Below, piece after piece: positions 8,446-17,318 of a stretch of 64,000 bases of DNA. Source of the stretch: Providencia alcalifaciens DSM 30120 (GTDB lineage: Bacteria > Pseudomonadota > Gammaproteobacteria > Enterobacterales > Enterobacteriaceae); contig NZ_ABXW01000073.1 in the NCBI RefSeq assembly GCF_000173415.1, forward strand, positions 54,612 through 118,611, in the 5' to 3' direction. The stretch's first letter is position 1; each line of letters opens with the position of its first letter. Both the position numbers and the translations under genes were made by a program. The notes beneath the pieces were generated by a model. That model saw only the letters and a list, made by a program, of their open reading frames with translations, made no database searches and had not been told where the DNA came from.

Positions 8446-8908
8446 CCGTAGCGGATAGTTGTTATTTCTCGCTATATACCAGCAGGTCAGCCATGAGTCT
8501 GCTTTCTATCAGGAATGTTTATAACCGATTGAATTTTAATAGATGATTAAAATTCCCAAGGGGAAAACAGTTATATTGGGGGTTAATGGGCGATGATCCA
8601 TAATCTACTGAATAACAGTATCCAACCGTCGTACGCGGATCGCCGTGTGACATTGGCTTTTACTTTCCTGTCTTTGTTTACTTCGTCACGAAGTTACCGT
8701 CATACCTATCATAGATCCTTAATACTTAGTCAGTAATCTGCTAGGTTTATGGATGTATATTGTCACCGTTTAGACGTTCTAAGCACTTTTAATTACAATC
8801 TGAGTATCGCTGTTTCCCTGACATTACTGCCCAGTCGCACCATGCCTTTGGTGGGAGCTTGTCTGGAAGGAGAACGCATCACTCACCCCTCCATACTAGG
8901 AGTTTATT
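8446..8908 (+). other. Long speA leader region
   Basis: About 460 nt separate the predicted start from the speA ATG. The stretch contains a 17-codon ORF with an overlapping hairpin (8493-8555), an ORF of 47 codons at 8593-8736 with no good ribosome binding site, a short palindrome ACTTCGTCACGAAGT (8680-8694), an ORF of 55 codons at 8749-8916 whose stop overlaps the speA start, and a hairpin CACCA/TGGTG near 8838-8853. No known riboswitch was recognised. The length and contents suggest post-initiation control of speA, which is inference. Confidence 0.5.
8493..8546 (+). CDS. Candidate 17-residue leader peptide upstream of speA
   Basis: ATG at 8493 is preceded at six bases by AGG (8484-8486) and opens a frame reading MSLLSIRNVYNRLNFNR. 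All three arginines use codons rare in enterics (AGG, CGA, AGA). A perfect ten-pair stem (8531-8540 with 8546-8555) covers the last codons, and its loop holds most of the stop codon, so ribosome position would decide whether the hairpin forms. speA encodes arginine decarboxylase, so arginine-responsive attenuation is conceivable. Expression of the peptide is not demonstrated by the sequence alone. Confidence 0.4.
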   Translation: MSLLSIRNVYNRLNFNR

Positions 8909-10813
8909 ATGAATGATAATATCGCTCGCAAGATGCGCCAAACTTATAATGTTGCGTATTGGGGCGGTGGTTACTATCAGGTGAATGAGCGCGGAAATGT
9001 CTGTGTTTGCCCAAATCCTGAAAACCCTGACACTTTTGTTGATTTAGCTGAATTAGTTTACCAAGTTAAAGAAGAGCAGGAGCACTTACGCTTACCTGCG
9101 CTGTTCTGTTTCCCTCAAATTTTGCAGCACCGTTTGCGCTCTATTAACGCAGCATTTAAACGTGCGCGGGAATCTTATGGTTATAAAGGTGACTATTTCT
9201 TAGTCTACCCCATTAAAGTTAACCAACAGCGCCGAGTCATTGAATCATTAGTGAATTCGGGTGAGCCTTTAGGGTTAGAAGCAGGTTCAAAAGCAGAGTT
9301 AATGGCCGTGTTAGCCAACGCGGGTCGTACTCGCACCGTGATTGTATGTAATGGCTATAAAGATCGCGAATATATTCGTCTCGCCTTAATTGGCGAAAAA
9401 CTGGGTCACAAAGTGTATCTGGTTATCGAAAAAATGTCTGAGATCGAGATGGTGCTAGAGGAAGCGAAAAAGCTGGAAGTGACGCCTCGTTTAGGCGTGC
9501 GTGCCCGTTTGGCGTCCCAAGGCTCAGGCAAGTGGCAAGCCAGTGGTGGTGAGAAATCCAAATTTGGATTGGCAGCGACCCAAGTTTTGCAACTAGTGGA
9601 GATTTTACGTAATGCGAACCGTTTGGATAGCCTGCAATTACTGCACTTCCATTTAGGTTCACAGATGGCGAATATTCGTGATATCGCAACAGGTGTTCGT
9701 GAGTCAGCACGTTTTTACGTCGAGTTGCACCAATTGGGTGTCAACATTCAATGTTTTGACGTGGGTGGTGGCTTAGGCGTTGATTATGAAGGAACTCGCT
9801 CCCAGTCTGATTGCTCGGTTAACTATGGTCTGAACGAATACGCGAATAATGTCATTTGGGCGATTGGTGATGCGTGTGAAGAGTTTAACTTGCCTCATCC
9901 AACCGTAATCACCGAATCTGGTCGTGCGTTAACGGCTCACCATACGGTTCTAGTCTCTAACGTCATTGGTGTTGAGCGTAACGAATTTACGAAAACCACA
10001 CCACCTAGTGAGGATGCTCCGCGTTCACTGGTCTCGTTATGGGAAACGTGGGAATCCATGCAGCATCAAGGTAACAGCCGCTCTTTACGTGAATGGCTGC
10101 ATGATAGCCAGTTTGACCTGCAAGAAGCACATACCCAGTATGCACATGGTGTATTGGACTTAACACAGCGCGCATGGGCAGAAGAGCTATACTTGAATAT
10201 CTGTCGCCGTATTCAGCAAGATTTAGACCCAAGTAATCGCGCTCACCGTCCAATTATCGATGAGCTGCAAGAGCGTATGGCGGATAAATTCTATGTGAAC
10301 TTCTCGCTATTCCAATCGCTTCCTGATGCTTGGGGAATTGACCAAGTTTTCCCTGTTTTGCCGATTGAAGGCTTAGACAAGCCACTAGATAGACGCGCTG
10401 TATTACTGGATATTACCTGTGACTCCGACGGGATTATTGATCATTATGTTGACGGCGACGGGGTCGAAACCACCATGCCAATGCCAGCATATGATCCCGA
10501 AAATCCACCGATGATTGGCTTTTTCATGATTGGGGCGTACCAAGAGATTTTAGGCAACATGCACAACTTGTTTGGCGATACCGCTGCCATTGATGTATGG
10601 GTCGATAGCCAAGGTAGTATGCGTTACTTGCAAAGCGAAGAAGGCGACTCTGTGGCTGATATGCTGCAATACGTGAAGTTGGTCCCTGAAGTGTTGCTAG
10701 AAAGCTTTATTGAGCAAGTTAAAGGCACCGGACTTAGCGATGAGCTACAAAAAGATTTTGTAAACGAATTTGAAAGTGGGTTGTACGGCTACACTTACTT
10801 AGAAGATGAATGA
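8909..10813 (+). CDS. speA: Biosynthetic arginine decarboxylase
   Basis: A 634-residue PLP enzyme that turns arginine into agmatine, the first step of the arginine route to putrescine. It aligns with E. coli SpeA (658 residues) but lacks about 24 residues at the N-terminus; an in-frame stop just upstream at 8897-8899 rules out a longer form. [10 protein letters not shown] contains the PLP-binding lysine, HFHLGSQ and [11 protein letters not shown] bind the cofactor phosphate, and CDSDG supplies the second-subunit catalytic cysteine. TAGGAG seven bases before the ATG is a strong ribosome binding site. speB follows after a short gap, so the two steps are co-expressed. Confidence 0.97.
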   Translation: MNDNIARKMRQTYNVAYWGGGYYQVNERGNVCVCPNPENPDTFVDLAELVYQVKEEQEHLRLPALFCFPQILQHRLRSINAAFKRARESYGYKGDYFLVYPIKVNQQRRVIESLVNSGEPLGLEAGSKAELMAVLANAGRTRTVIVCNGYKDREYIRLALIGEKLGHKVYLVIEKMSEIEMVLEEAKKLEVTPRLGVRARLASQGSGKWQASGGEKSKFGLAATQVLQLVEILRNANRLDSLQLLHFHLGSQMANIRDIATGVRESARFYVELHQLGVNIQCFDVGGGLGVDYEGTRSQSDCSVNYGLNEYANNVIWAIGDACEEFNLPHPTVITESGRALTAHHTVLVSNVIGVERNEFTKTTPPSEDAPRSLVSLWETWESMQHQGNSRSLREWLHDSQFDLQEAHTQYAHGVLDLTQRAWAEELYLNICRRIQQDLDPSNRAHRPIIDELQERMADKFYVNFSLFQSLPDAWGIDQVFPVLPIEGLDKPLDRRAVLLDITCDSDGIIDHYVDGDGVETTMPMPAYDPENPPMIGFFMIGAYQEILGNMHNLFGDTAAIDVWVDSQGSMRYLQSEEGDSVADMLQYVKLVPEVLLESFIEQVKGTGLSDELQKDFVNEFESGLYGYTYLEDE

Positions 10814-10826
10814 TTAAGGAACAGTG

Positions 10827-11747
10827 ATGATTAATAGCACATTAGGAAATCAGGTTGATAACTCACTGGTTTCAAACGCATTTGGTTTTTTACGTTTTCC
10901 GTTGAATTTCCAACCTTATAGCTCTGATGCGGATTGGGTGATCACGGGAGTGCCGTTTGATATGGCAACCTCAGGACGGGCGGGTAGCCGTCATGGACCT
11001 GCTGCTATTCGCCAAGTCTCAACTAACCTCGCGTGGGAAAGCCACCGCTGGCCATGGGATTTTAAATTAAAAAATAAGCTCAATGTGGTTGACTGTGGTG
11101 ATGTGGTTTTTGCATTCGGTGATGCACAAGATATGTGCGATAAGCTGCAAGCACACACCGAAAAACTACTGGAATCAGGTAAGCGCTGTTTAACATTTGG
11201 TGGTGACCACTTTGTGACTCTGCCGTTACTGCGCGCCCATGCAAAACACTTCGGTAAAATGGCATTAGTGCATTTTGACGCACATACCGATACGTACGGT
11301 AATGGTAGCTTATATGACCATGGCACGATGTTCTATCATGCGCCGAAAGAAGGTTTGATTGACCCTAATCATTCAGTCCAGATTGGTATTCGTACTGAAC
11401 ATGATTCGGACAACGGCTTTACAGTGTTAGATGCCGCTCAAGCCAACGATCGTGGTGTCGAGGATATGGTTGCTCAGATCAAACAGATCGTCGGTGATAT
11501 GCCGGTGTATCTGACATTTGATATTGACTGTCTGGATCCGGCTTTTGCGCCAGGAACCGGAACCCCAGTCATTGGTGGGTTAACATCAGATAAAGCGTTA
11601 AAACTGTTACGTGGTATTCAATCCCTGAATATTGTTGGGATGGATGTGGTCGAAGTTGCTCCGGCGTATGACCAATCTGAAATTACTGCATTAGCTGCCG
11701 CGACTATCGCGTTAGAAATGTTGTACATCCAAGCGTCTAAGAAGTAA
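10827..11747 (+). CDS. speB: Agmatinase
   Basis: A 306-residue ureohydrolase, the same length as E. coli SpeB, that cleaves agmatine to putrescine and urea. The dinuclear manganese site is seen in [18 protein letters not shown] and [16 protein letters not shown]. The ATG at 10827 is preferred because TAAGGA lies six bases upstream; a GTG directly before it would add one residue. It is 13 bp downstream of speA and ends at a strong terminator, so speA-speB forms an operon for putrescine synthesis. Confidence 0.96.
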   Translation: MINSTLGNQVDNSLVSNAFGFLRFPLNFQPYSSDADWVITGVPFDMATSGRAGSRHGPAAIRQVSTNLAWESHRWPWDFKLKNKLNVVDCGDVVFAFGDAQDMCDKLQAHTEKLLESGKRCLTFGGDHFVTLPLLRAHAKHFGKMALVHFDAHTDTYGNGSLYDHGTMFYHAPKEGLIDPNHSVQIGIRTEHDSDNGFTVLDAAQANDRGVEDMVAQIKQIVGDMPVYLTFDIDCLDPAFAPGTGTPVIGGLTSDKALKLLRGIQSLNIVGMDVVEVAPAYDQSEITALAAATIALEMLYIQASKK

Positions 11748-11765
11748 AACGCCATTGATAATATA

Positions 11766-11800
11766 AGGTGCCTCAATGTGTTCATTGGGGCACCTTTTTT
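11766..11800 (+). terminator. Rho-independent terminator after speB
   Basis: AGGTGCC and CAATG pair with CATTG and GGCACCT around a TGTT loop, with one mismatch, followed by six T. Confidence 0.92.
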
Positions 11801-11805
11801 ATTTT

Positions 11806-12681
11806 TTAAAGGCTGTGCTCTTTCAGTTGGGCAAGGATTGAATATGCTTGTGTCCATAGCACGGACCCTGCTTCATGAGAAAATAGAAAATGTTCATTGT
11901 GGGGAAAACGCTGAGCGAGTGTTTTACCAAAATCCGGTGAATGAACAGCGCTGACATCTTGCTCGCCATACCAGAGTGCAACTGGGCAGTGAATATCTTC
12001 AGGATTAAATTGCCACGGTTGTAATGCTAGTAATAAATCCTGCACATAACCTTGATTTCCCTGCATAAATGCGCGTTCCATACAATCACTGTAAGCAGCT
12101 AAAAAACTCTCTTCACTGTAAATTTGTTGATCAATTTCCGCACTGCAATTCAGAATAAATGCCAGTAGCCATTGTGATGTCACATTTCTCATTAGCCATT
12201 CAGATAGTGCCTCTGGCGTATGAATGGCTTGTTCCTGCATATTAATGACATCTTGTTTTAAATGATTTCTCGTTTCAGGAAACTCGAATTGATCTTGCCC
12301 AGAAACCAGTGATAGGGAAACAGGGGAACAGTAGTAGGCTAGTGCCATCGCAAAAACAGCACCTTGGGAGAAGCCGACGACGGAAAAAGACGGGATTTCC
12401 TGAGCATCGAGGAGTTGCTGAATATCTCGCGCAAAACGTTGTAGGGATTTATGCTCATCAAAGGCGGATTGACCTAATCCTGCACGCTCAGGGGTGATTA
12501 ATCGAATATTGAGCTCATCAAGACGATCAATCCCAAAGCCAAGCGTACCGCTCATGCCAGCACCGGTACAAAAAATAACGGGAAAACCTTGTTCAGGTCC
12601 TGATTCATACCAACACAGAAGGCGCCCATCGGACAATTTCATCGACATGTGGCGCGTATTGGATATTTTGTTGCTATACAT
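11806..12681 (-). CDS. Alpha/beta hydrolase of unknown substrate
   Basis: A 291-residue protein with the alpha/beta hydrolase fold. The nucleophile elbow is GFSQGA with serine 105; D242 (YGEQDV) and H269 (FSHEAG) complete a plausible triad. The oxyanion-hole region reads FCTGAGMSG. No signal peptide or membrane segment is visible, so it is probably cytoplasmic. The substrate is not recognisable; family members include esterases, lipases and haloperoxidase-like enzymes. It lies alone, convergent with speB and divergent from the small protein at 12900. Two further in-frame ATGs at codons 12 and 14 (HMSMKLSDGR) could serve as start. Confidence 0.8.
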   Translation of the reverse strand: MYSNKISNTRHMSMKLSDGRLLCWYESGPEQGFPVIFCTGAGMSGTLGFGIDRLDELNIRLITPERAGLGQSAFDEHKSLQRFARDIQQLLDAQEIPSFSVVGFSQGAVFAMALAYYCSPVSLSLVSGQDQFEFPETRNHLKQDVINMQEQAIHTPEALSEWLMRNVTSQWLLAFILNCSAEIDQQIYSEESFLAAYSDCMERAFMQGNQGYVQDLLLALQPWQFNPEDIHCPVALWYGEQDVSAVHSPDFGKTLAQRFPHNEHFLFSHEAGSVLWTQAYSILAQLKEHSL

Positions 12682-12772
12682 AATAAATACCTACAAGATA
12701 GAATTTTTAGTGCGACATGTTGATTTCTATCGCGAGTCATCAATGACTTTACAATTGTTATTTCCTATTTGC

Positions 12773-12812
12773 TAAAGCAGGTTTGTAGGGCAAATAAATG
12801 GGGCCTGCTTTA
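12773..12812. repeat. Nine-base inverted repeat between the hydrolase and the small HhH gene
   Basis: TAAAGCAGG (12773-12781) and CCTGCTTTA (12804-12812) form a perfect inverted repeat with 22 bases between. It lies in the 218-bp gap between divergent genes and has no T run, so it may be an operator rather than a terminator. No regulator family is recognised from it. Confidence 0.4.
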
Positions 12813-12899
12813 GATCAGCTTAGAATTTTAAATTAAGAAATAAGCTAATTACAAAATATACGCTCAATTAAGGCTATTTTACAGTCAAAAGGACAATTT

Positions 12900-13139
12900 A
12901 TGGCATTTTCAGACTCAGAAAAGCAAATTTTATTATCAGTAAAAGGTGTGGGACCGATGGTGATCAGCCGATTAGAACAAATGGGGTTTTCATCATTAGC
13001 GCAATTGAGTGAAGCCTCTTATGAAGAGATTCTTATTTCTGGTGCGGCATTAACGGGGTCGAGTTGTTGGAAAAATAGTCCTCAGGCTAAAAAAGCGGTG
13101 GAAGGCGCCATTGCCGCAGCTAAGGGCGCCTTACGCTAA
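12900..13139 (+). CDS. Small helix-hairpin-helix protein of unknown function
   Basis: A 79-residue protein. SVKGVGPMVISRLEQMGF near residues 13-30 is a helix-hairpin-helix motif with the GVG turn that usually contacts the DNA backbone; FSSLAQLSEASYEEI continues the fold as in other small HhH domains. The C-terminus is alanine- and lysine-rich (AKKAVEGAIAAAKGALR), likely a helix. There is no partner domain and no signal peptide. Neighbours (a hydrolase and ygdQ) give no functional hint. A role in nucleic-acid binding is plausible but unproven. Confidence 0.7.
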   Translation: MAFSDSEKQILLSVKGVGPMVISRLEQMGFSSLAQLSEASYEEILISGAALTGSSCWKNSPQAKKAVEGAIAAAKGALR

Positions 13140-13147
13140 GGTCTCTA

Positions 13148-13876
13148 TTATTGTTTGTTTTTCATTTTCCACTTTTTACTGCGCAGAATATTGAGCATCT
13201 GAACTGACATAGAGAAAAACATCGCAAAGTAGATATAGCCTTTCGAGACGTGAACTTGAACGCTTTCAAGTAATAAGGTAAAGCCCACCAGAATTAAAAA
13301 GGATAAGGCGAGAATTTTGATTGAAGGGTATCGTTCGACAAAATCACCAATCGGCTTCGCGGCGAACATCATAATCATCACGGCCATAATCACGGCTGCC
13401 ATCATAATAAAAAGATGGTCAGATAACCCGACTGCGGTGATCACGGAATCTAAGCTAAAGATAATATCCAAGATGGCTATCTGTACAATTGCCCCCCAAA
13501 AAGAGGTCACTTTTTTCTGAGCGATCCCATCATCATCTTCCCCTTCGATGGTATCGAAAATCTCCTGACTGGATTTCCAAATCAGGAATAGTCCTCCCGC
13601 ACACAAGATAAGGTCACGAGCAGAAACGGTATGTTCAGCCAATGTAAATAGCGGCGTGGTAAGCCGTGCAAGCCACGCAATAGAAGCCAGTAACGCTAAG
13701 CGCATTCCCATTGCGGCGATTAACCCAATGCGTCTGGCGCTGTTTTGTTGATGAGCGGGCAATTTACTGACGACAATACTTAAGAAAATAATATTATCGA
13801 TACCCAATACGACTTCCAAAATTGTTAATGTTGCCAATGCCATCCAAGCATGGGGATCTAAGAACCACTCAAACAT
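13148..13876 (-). CDS. ygdQ: TerC-family integral membrane protein YgdQ
   Basis: A 242-residue TerC-family protein closely similar to E. coli YgdQ, with about seven membrane segments. The paired motifs EVVLGIDNIIFLS and DIIFSLDSVITAV carry the conserved acidic residues of the family. Related proteins are linked to metal homeostasis (Alx) and tellurium resistance, but YgdQ itself has no firmly assigned substrate. It lies next to mutH, as in E. coli, and reads in the same direction with a 62-bp gap. Confidence 0.9.
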   Translation of the reverse strand: MFEWFLDPHAWMALATLTILEVVLGIDNIIFLSIVVSKLPAHQQNSARRIGLIAAMGMRLALLASIAWLARLTTPLFTLAEHTVSARDLILCAGGLFLIWKSSQEIFDTIEGEDDDGIAQKKVTSFWGAIVQIAILDIIFSLDSVITAVGLSDHLFIMMAAVIMAVMIMMFAAKPIGDFVERYPSIKILALSFLILVGFTLLLESVQVHVSKGYIYFAMFFSMSVQMLNILRSKKWKMKNKQ

Positions 13877-13938
13877 CTTATTGCCTTAAAAATGGAATAA
13901 CGAATCGTCTGTTTTGGCACAGGCGATGCCTTGAACAA

Positions 13939-14622
13939 TTAACCGAGATTAAAGTGCCGTGCTAATAATGGACCTGTAAAATCTTTTTTTAAATAGAAAC
14001 CTCTCGGCAACGTCATAATGGGCTGACCCAACTCACCAATACCTTCGGTTAGCGCTCTATTGTTTGCGGCTTTGGGGCGAATCTGTAGGACTTGCCCATG
14101 ACGAGCTGTAATCGTTTCGACTTTTCCAAGCACGATTAAGTCCATCAACTCTTCCCAATCCTGACGTAAAAGTTGCTCCTCAAGAGGGGAAGGGCTCCAA
14201 ATCAGTGGATTTGCAACACGTCGTTCAGCAAGCGGAATTTGACGTTCTCCCTCAATGGGAAACCATAGGATACGTGAAAGTTTGCGACGTACGTGGCTAT
14301 TTTCCCATGTGAGTCCACTATTGCCAGTCAGTGGGGCAATAGAAACAAATGTGGTTTCTAAAGGGGCACCATGGCGATCAATGGGAATCGTTTTAAGCTC
14401 GATACCTATGTTCGCAAAATCTTGTTCGGCTTTACTGCCTGCGGTTGCACCTAAAAAATACTCTAACAAGGTACCGACCCAACCTTTATCTCGTTTAAGA
14501 TCGGGAGGAATGGGGATCCCCGCTGCGGTGGCTAGCTCACCAAGTGTATAGCCCGCAAGGGCTTGAGCACGAGCGAGTAAGACTGTTTCATTTTCAGGAG
14601 GAGAAGGTGGTGTAAATGACAT
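13939..14622 (-). CDS. mutH: DNA mismatch repair endonuclease MutH
   Basis: A 227-residue protein (E. coli 229) that nicks the unmethylated strand at hemimethylated GATC sites after activation by MutS and MutL. The restriction-enzyme-like catalytic core is visible as [15 protein letters not shown], where Asp, Glu and Lys form the D-ExK motif. The C-terminus ([11 protein letters not shown]) matches the GATC-reading end. It is transcribed leftward with ygdQ downstream. The gene-free stretch on its upstream side carries DnaA boxes. Confidence 0.96.
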   Translation of the reverse strand: MSFTPPSPPENETVLLARAQALAGYTLGELATAAGIPIPPDLKRDKGWVGTLLEYFLGATAGSKAEQDFANIGIELKTIPIDRHGAPLETTFVSIAPLTGNSGLTWENSHVRRKLSRILWFPIEGERQIPLAERRVANPLIWSPSPLEEQLLRQDWEELMDLIVLGKVETITARHGQVLQIRPKAANNRALTEGIGELGQPIMTLPRGFYLKKDFTGPLLARHFNLG

Positions 14623-14793
14623 AGTCAGTAGAATGTAATTGTGTTTAAAAAATAACCAGAAAAATGGTCACAAGATAGGAAGAGTATAACACTTTTTAGT
14701 CACTGTATTTAACTGCATGATATATATATGTATATTGAATAATAATTACTGACGAAATTATGAATATTTAGGGTTATTCAACTTCATCCCAAG

Positions 14794-15139
14794 ATAACCA
14801 CAGGATCATGCACTAGGTTATCCACAGGATTTCTGGATAACTGTGAAAAACAGTGATTACTGTGTGCATTTACAGCCTTGACTAATGTCATTTATTGAAG
14901 CTCGTCACAAAAAGCGAGTAAGTTAAGTACATTCCTTGTGGATAAAACATGCATTGATTGATATTTGCTCAGTTAGACTCCTAAGAAAAAAACATCAAAA
15001 AGTAGACAGTGGATATCTCATGGGAAATTTATTTATCATCATGATTTATAATGTTTTATTTTTTGTATGGTTTTTTGTTAGAAATGAACGATTAGGATAT
15101 ACCCTGATTACTATCTGGTTGTTAACATAGATATCCACA
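14794..15139. other. DnaA-box cluster beside mutH, resembling DARS2
   Basis: The 567-bp gene-free stretch between mutH and sgrR contains two perfect TTATCCACA boxes (14818-14826 plus strand; 14937-14945 minus strand) and two 8-of-9 matches (14832-14840 minus strand, TTATCCAGA; 15131-15139 plus strand, ATATCCACA). A weaker 7-of-9 match lies at 14794-14802. The boxes at 14818 and 14832 face each other with five bases between. In E. coli the DnaA-reactivating sequence DARS2 lies in the gap next to mutH and has a compact core of three boxes flanked by IHF and Fis sites. Position and box content support a homologue; clear IHF and Fis sites were not identified by eye. Confidence 0.6.
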
Positions 15140-15190
15140 GAAAAAGTGAATAAAATCCATTTTACTCACGTTAACTGTTTATAACTATCA

Positions 15191-16867
15191 TCAATTCTGT
15201 GTATTATCCTCAGTTGGCTTAAACCAGGCCGATTTAAAGTCAAACCAACCGAAGGTATTCATGCGTACACCTCGCATTGTTCTTTGCCCTTGAAGTTCTA
15301 ACCAATGGTGAAAAATAGGATGGAAAACTTGGGAGTCAATTAAACTTTCACACCACGATTCAACATCCAATTTTTGCTGACGCCACAGTTGTAACTCTCC
15401 ATCGAGGCTTTTTCCTAAACATTGGCGTAATAACGGCATTTCATACAAAGTGGCAAAAATAGAAAATTCGAGCGGCTTGTAAAAATTGGCTGTAGAGAGC
15501 CAAATATCACTTTCAGCGTTACCATTAAACCAATCATCGTAGTCGACAATATTAATTTTTAACTCAACACATTGAGTCTCCAATACCCGCTTCATAATTT
15601 GGCTTATCGCATAGAATTCATGATGATGGCGATAAAAAGTCACGGTTAGCTCTGTTAAATCTTCAGGTTTTGTACGCTGAGATAACATCTTACTGTGGTG
15701 CCAGTGAAGCAATAATCCATAGGCGGGCGCCCAATGACGTTGATAAAAAGATTCACAGTGTGCCAGTAAATTAACCGGTGTTAAAAAGCTGCACAGCCAT
15801 TTACGGACATCTTCACGTTGAGATATGGCGGAACGCTGGTCGAATAACAGAAAGTAGCATCCTTCTTCCATACGGCTCTCTAGCGAGTCATTGTGACGTT
15901 TGTCACCATCCATTTTTAATGTGGTGCAGACCATTTGCTCAGAAAGCTCAGGAACCACCCAAATTGTGACTTCATCCAGTAAGGCTCGATAGCCAAAGTA
16001 GCGATCAAATGCGCTGATAGTTAGCTTCTGCGGAATATTGGTTTCGACTACATAAGGACCGGTACCAATGGGGCGTTGGCTAAAGTGCTCAATGGTTTCC
16101 CACTCTTTAGGAAGTATCGCGGCGTGAGGGCTTCCGAGTAGCCAAGGAAATTGCGTATCAGGATGACTGAGATGGACATCGATAACATACGGTTGCGGTG
16201 AGGTGACGGTCTGAATATGGGAAAATAGTGGCCAGCAGCGTTTTAATCTGAGTAACGAATGAATGATATCATCCACTTGCATTTCACGCCCATGATGAAA
16301 GTAGATAGCAGGGCGTAAATAGAAACGCCACTGTTGGTCATTGATAGCTTGCCAGTGATGGGCAATACCATCTTCTACTTCCCCTTTTTCCTCATTTAAG
16401 TGGGTTAATCCATTAAATATTTGGCTCATTAAATGGATTTCAGAGCGACGCATTGGTGTGCCAGGTAATAAATTCGGGAAATCGCGATAATAAATGATAC
16501 GTAGCAGGTTTTTCCCTTGCCGATAACTGCGCTCCAGCTCTGATAAGACCATCTGGCGAATCGTTTCTTTATCACCCACGAGGGCGACTAATTTTTCAAT
16601 GCTTTCTTCTTTTAATAACTGTTCTGCTTGTGCTTGCTGAAGCTCTAATCCATTGATATGAAAAATTAATGCGGAACGCTTTCCTCGTCCCGCTTCGGCT
16701 TGCCAACTGAGCCAACCATGAGCTTGCATATTATTGAGTAGCGTACGTACATGGCGACGAGAACAAAACAGGATCTCCGCAATATCTTGCAAAGTGGTTT
16801 CGCTGTTTTTTCCCTGAAAATGTTGCCACAAGCGAACAAATTGGGTTTGTAATCGAGAACTAGACAT
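15191..16867 (-). CDS. sgrR: SgrR transcriptional regulator
   Basis: A 558-residue protein (E. coli 551). The N-terminus (about residues 1-110) is a winged-helix DNA-binding domain (DIAEILFCSRRHVRTLLNNMQ). The rest is an oligopeptide-binding-protein-like domain that senses a small molecule. SgrR activates sgrS under glucose-phosphate stress and represses itself. Its divergent neighbour here is an sgrS-like RNA, which supports the assignment. setA, which follows sgrS in E. coli, is missing. Confidence 0.93.
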   Translation of the reverse strand: MSSSRLQTQFVRLWQHFQGKNSETTLQDIAEILFCSRRHVRTLLNNMQAHGWLSWQAEAGRGKRSALIFHINGLELQQAQAEQLLKEESIEKLVALVGDKETIRQMVLSELERSYRQGKNLLRIIYYRDFPNLLPGTPMRRSEIHLMSQIFNGLTHLNEEKGEVEDGIAHHWQAINDQQWRFYLRPAIYFHHGREMQVDDIIHSLLRLKRCWPLFSHIQTVTSPQPYVIDVHLSHPDTQFPWLLGSPHAAILPKEWETIEHFSQRPIGTGPYVVETNIPQKLTISAFDRYFGYRALLDEVTIWVVPELSEQMVCTTLKMDGDKRHNDSLESRMEEGCYFLLFDQRSAISQREDVRKWLCSFLTPVNLLAHCESFYQRHWAPAYGLLLHWHHSKMLSQRTKPEDLTELTVTFYRHHHEFYAISQIMKRVLETQCVELKINIVDYDDWFNGNAESDIWLSTANFYKPLEFSIFATLYEMPLLRQCLGKSLDGELQLWRQQKLDVESWCESLIDSQVFHPIFHHWLELQGQRTMRGVRMNTFGWFDFKSAWFKPTEDNTQN

Positions 16868-16921
16868 AAAAGAGGAACTCCGGAAAAAATTGCATCAATT
16901 TTAATATCCTATATTCCGTAG

Positions 16922-17036
16922 ATAATAAGAGGCAGTAAGTAGCTCTATTGACCTGTCTGTTGCAGGTTTACTCCCCCATTTATTGAGTAATGGTATATTT
17001 ACCAGCCGGTATGTGAATGCATATCGGCTTTTTTCT
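16922..17036 (+). ncRNA. sgrS: SgrS-like small RNA without sgrT
   Basis: The RNA is divergent from sgrR. The segment TTGAGTAATGGTATATTTACC (starting at 16983) aligns with the ptsG-pairing seed and following hairpin of E. coli SgrS (TGAGTA-TGGT then ACC). It ends in a terminator: GCCGGTATG (17005-17013) pairs with CATATCGGC (17020-17028), followed by TTTTTTCTTTTTT, which also serves as the Hfq-binding tail. The 5' end is inferred from TATATT at 16910-16915. A hairpin ACCTG/CAGGT lies at 16951-16967. No ATG with a ribosome binding site precedes the seed, so the SgrT peptide is absent. SgrS blocks translation of sugar-phosphate transporter mRNAs. Confidence 0.82.
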
Positions 17037-17049
17037 TTTTTCTTCATAT

Positions 17050-17149
17050 TTCACGTTGTGGCTGTGTTGGCTTCATTCGGCTACTCAGGTCATATACTTA
17101 TGTATGCTCCCCGAGATATCCTCATTTTGCCGCCTTGCCACAACATGAA
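17050..17149. repeat. ERIC/IRU-type intergenic repeat
   Basis: A 100-bp imperfect palindrome whose ends are TTCACGTTGTGGC and GCCACAACATGAA. The centre (GTCATATACTTATGTATGCTCC) resembles the core to which ERIC primers anneal. The element lies between the sgrS terminator and leuD, as expected for a non-coding repeat that may fold at the RNA level. Only this copy was noticed in the window. Confidence 0.8.
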
Positions 17150-17291
17150 CTATTTTGCAAAAACGGTTTGATTAAACCCAGAATCATGATTATTTGAAAT
17201 CATGGCATATTCAGAATTAATGGGGAAGGATTTATTGGTGGGCGCGGTTTGTTGGAGTTGAGTTCTACTTTTATGAATACAAATAGGTAAG

Positions 17292-17313
17292 AAAAAGCCC
17301 ACCGAAGTGGGCT
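17292..17313 (-). terminator. Terminator of the leuABCD operon
   Basis: On the minus strand AGCCCAC pairs with GTGGGCT around a four-base loop and is followed by a T run (17296-17292). It lies 6 bp after the leuD stop codon. Confidence 0.88.
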
Positions 17314-17318
17314 GGAGA

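Noticed and set aside
8593..8736. Open frame of 47 codons in the speA leader
   Set aside because: It has no convincing ribosome binding site and its sequence was not recognised; kept only as part of the leader description.
14936..15130. Open frame of 64 codons in the mutH-sgrR gap
   Set aside because: It starts with a non-standard codon inside a DnaA box, has no ribosome binding site, and its composition simply reflects the AT-rich DNA.
16983..17171. Open frame of 62 codons downstream of sgrR
   Set aside because: It begins inside the sgrS seed, runs through the sgrS terminator and into the ERIC repeat, so it is not a gene.
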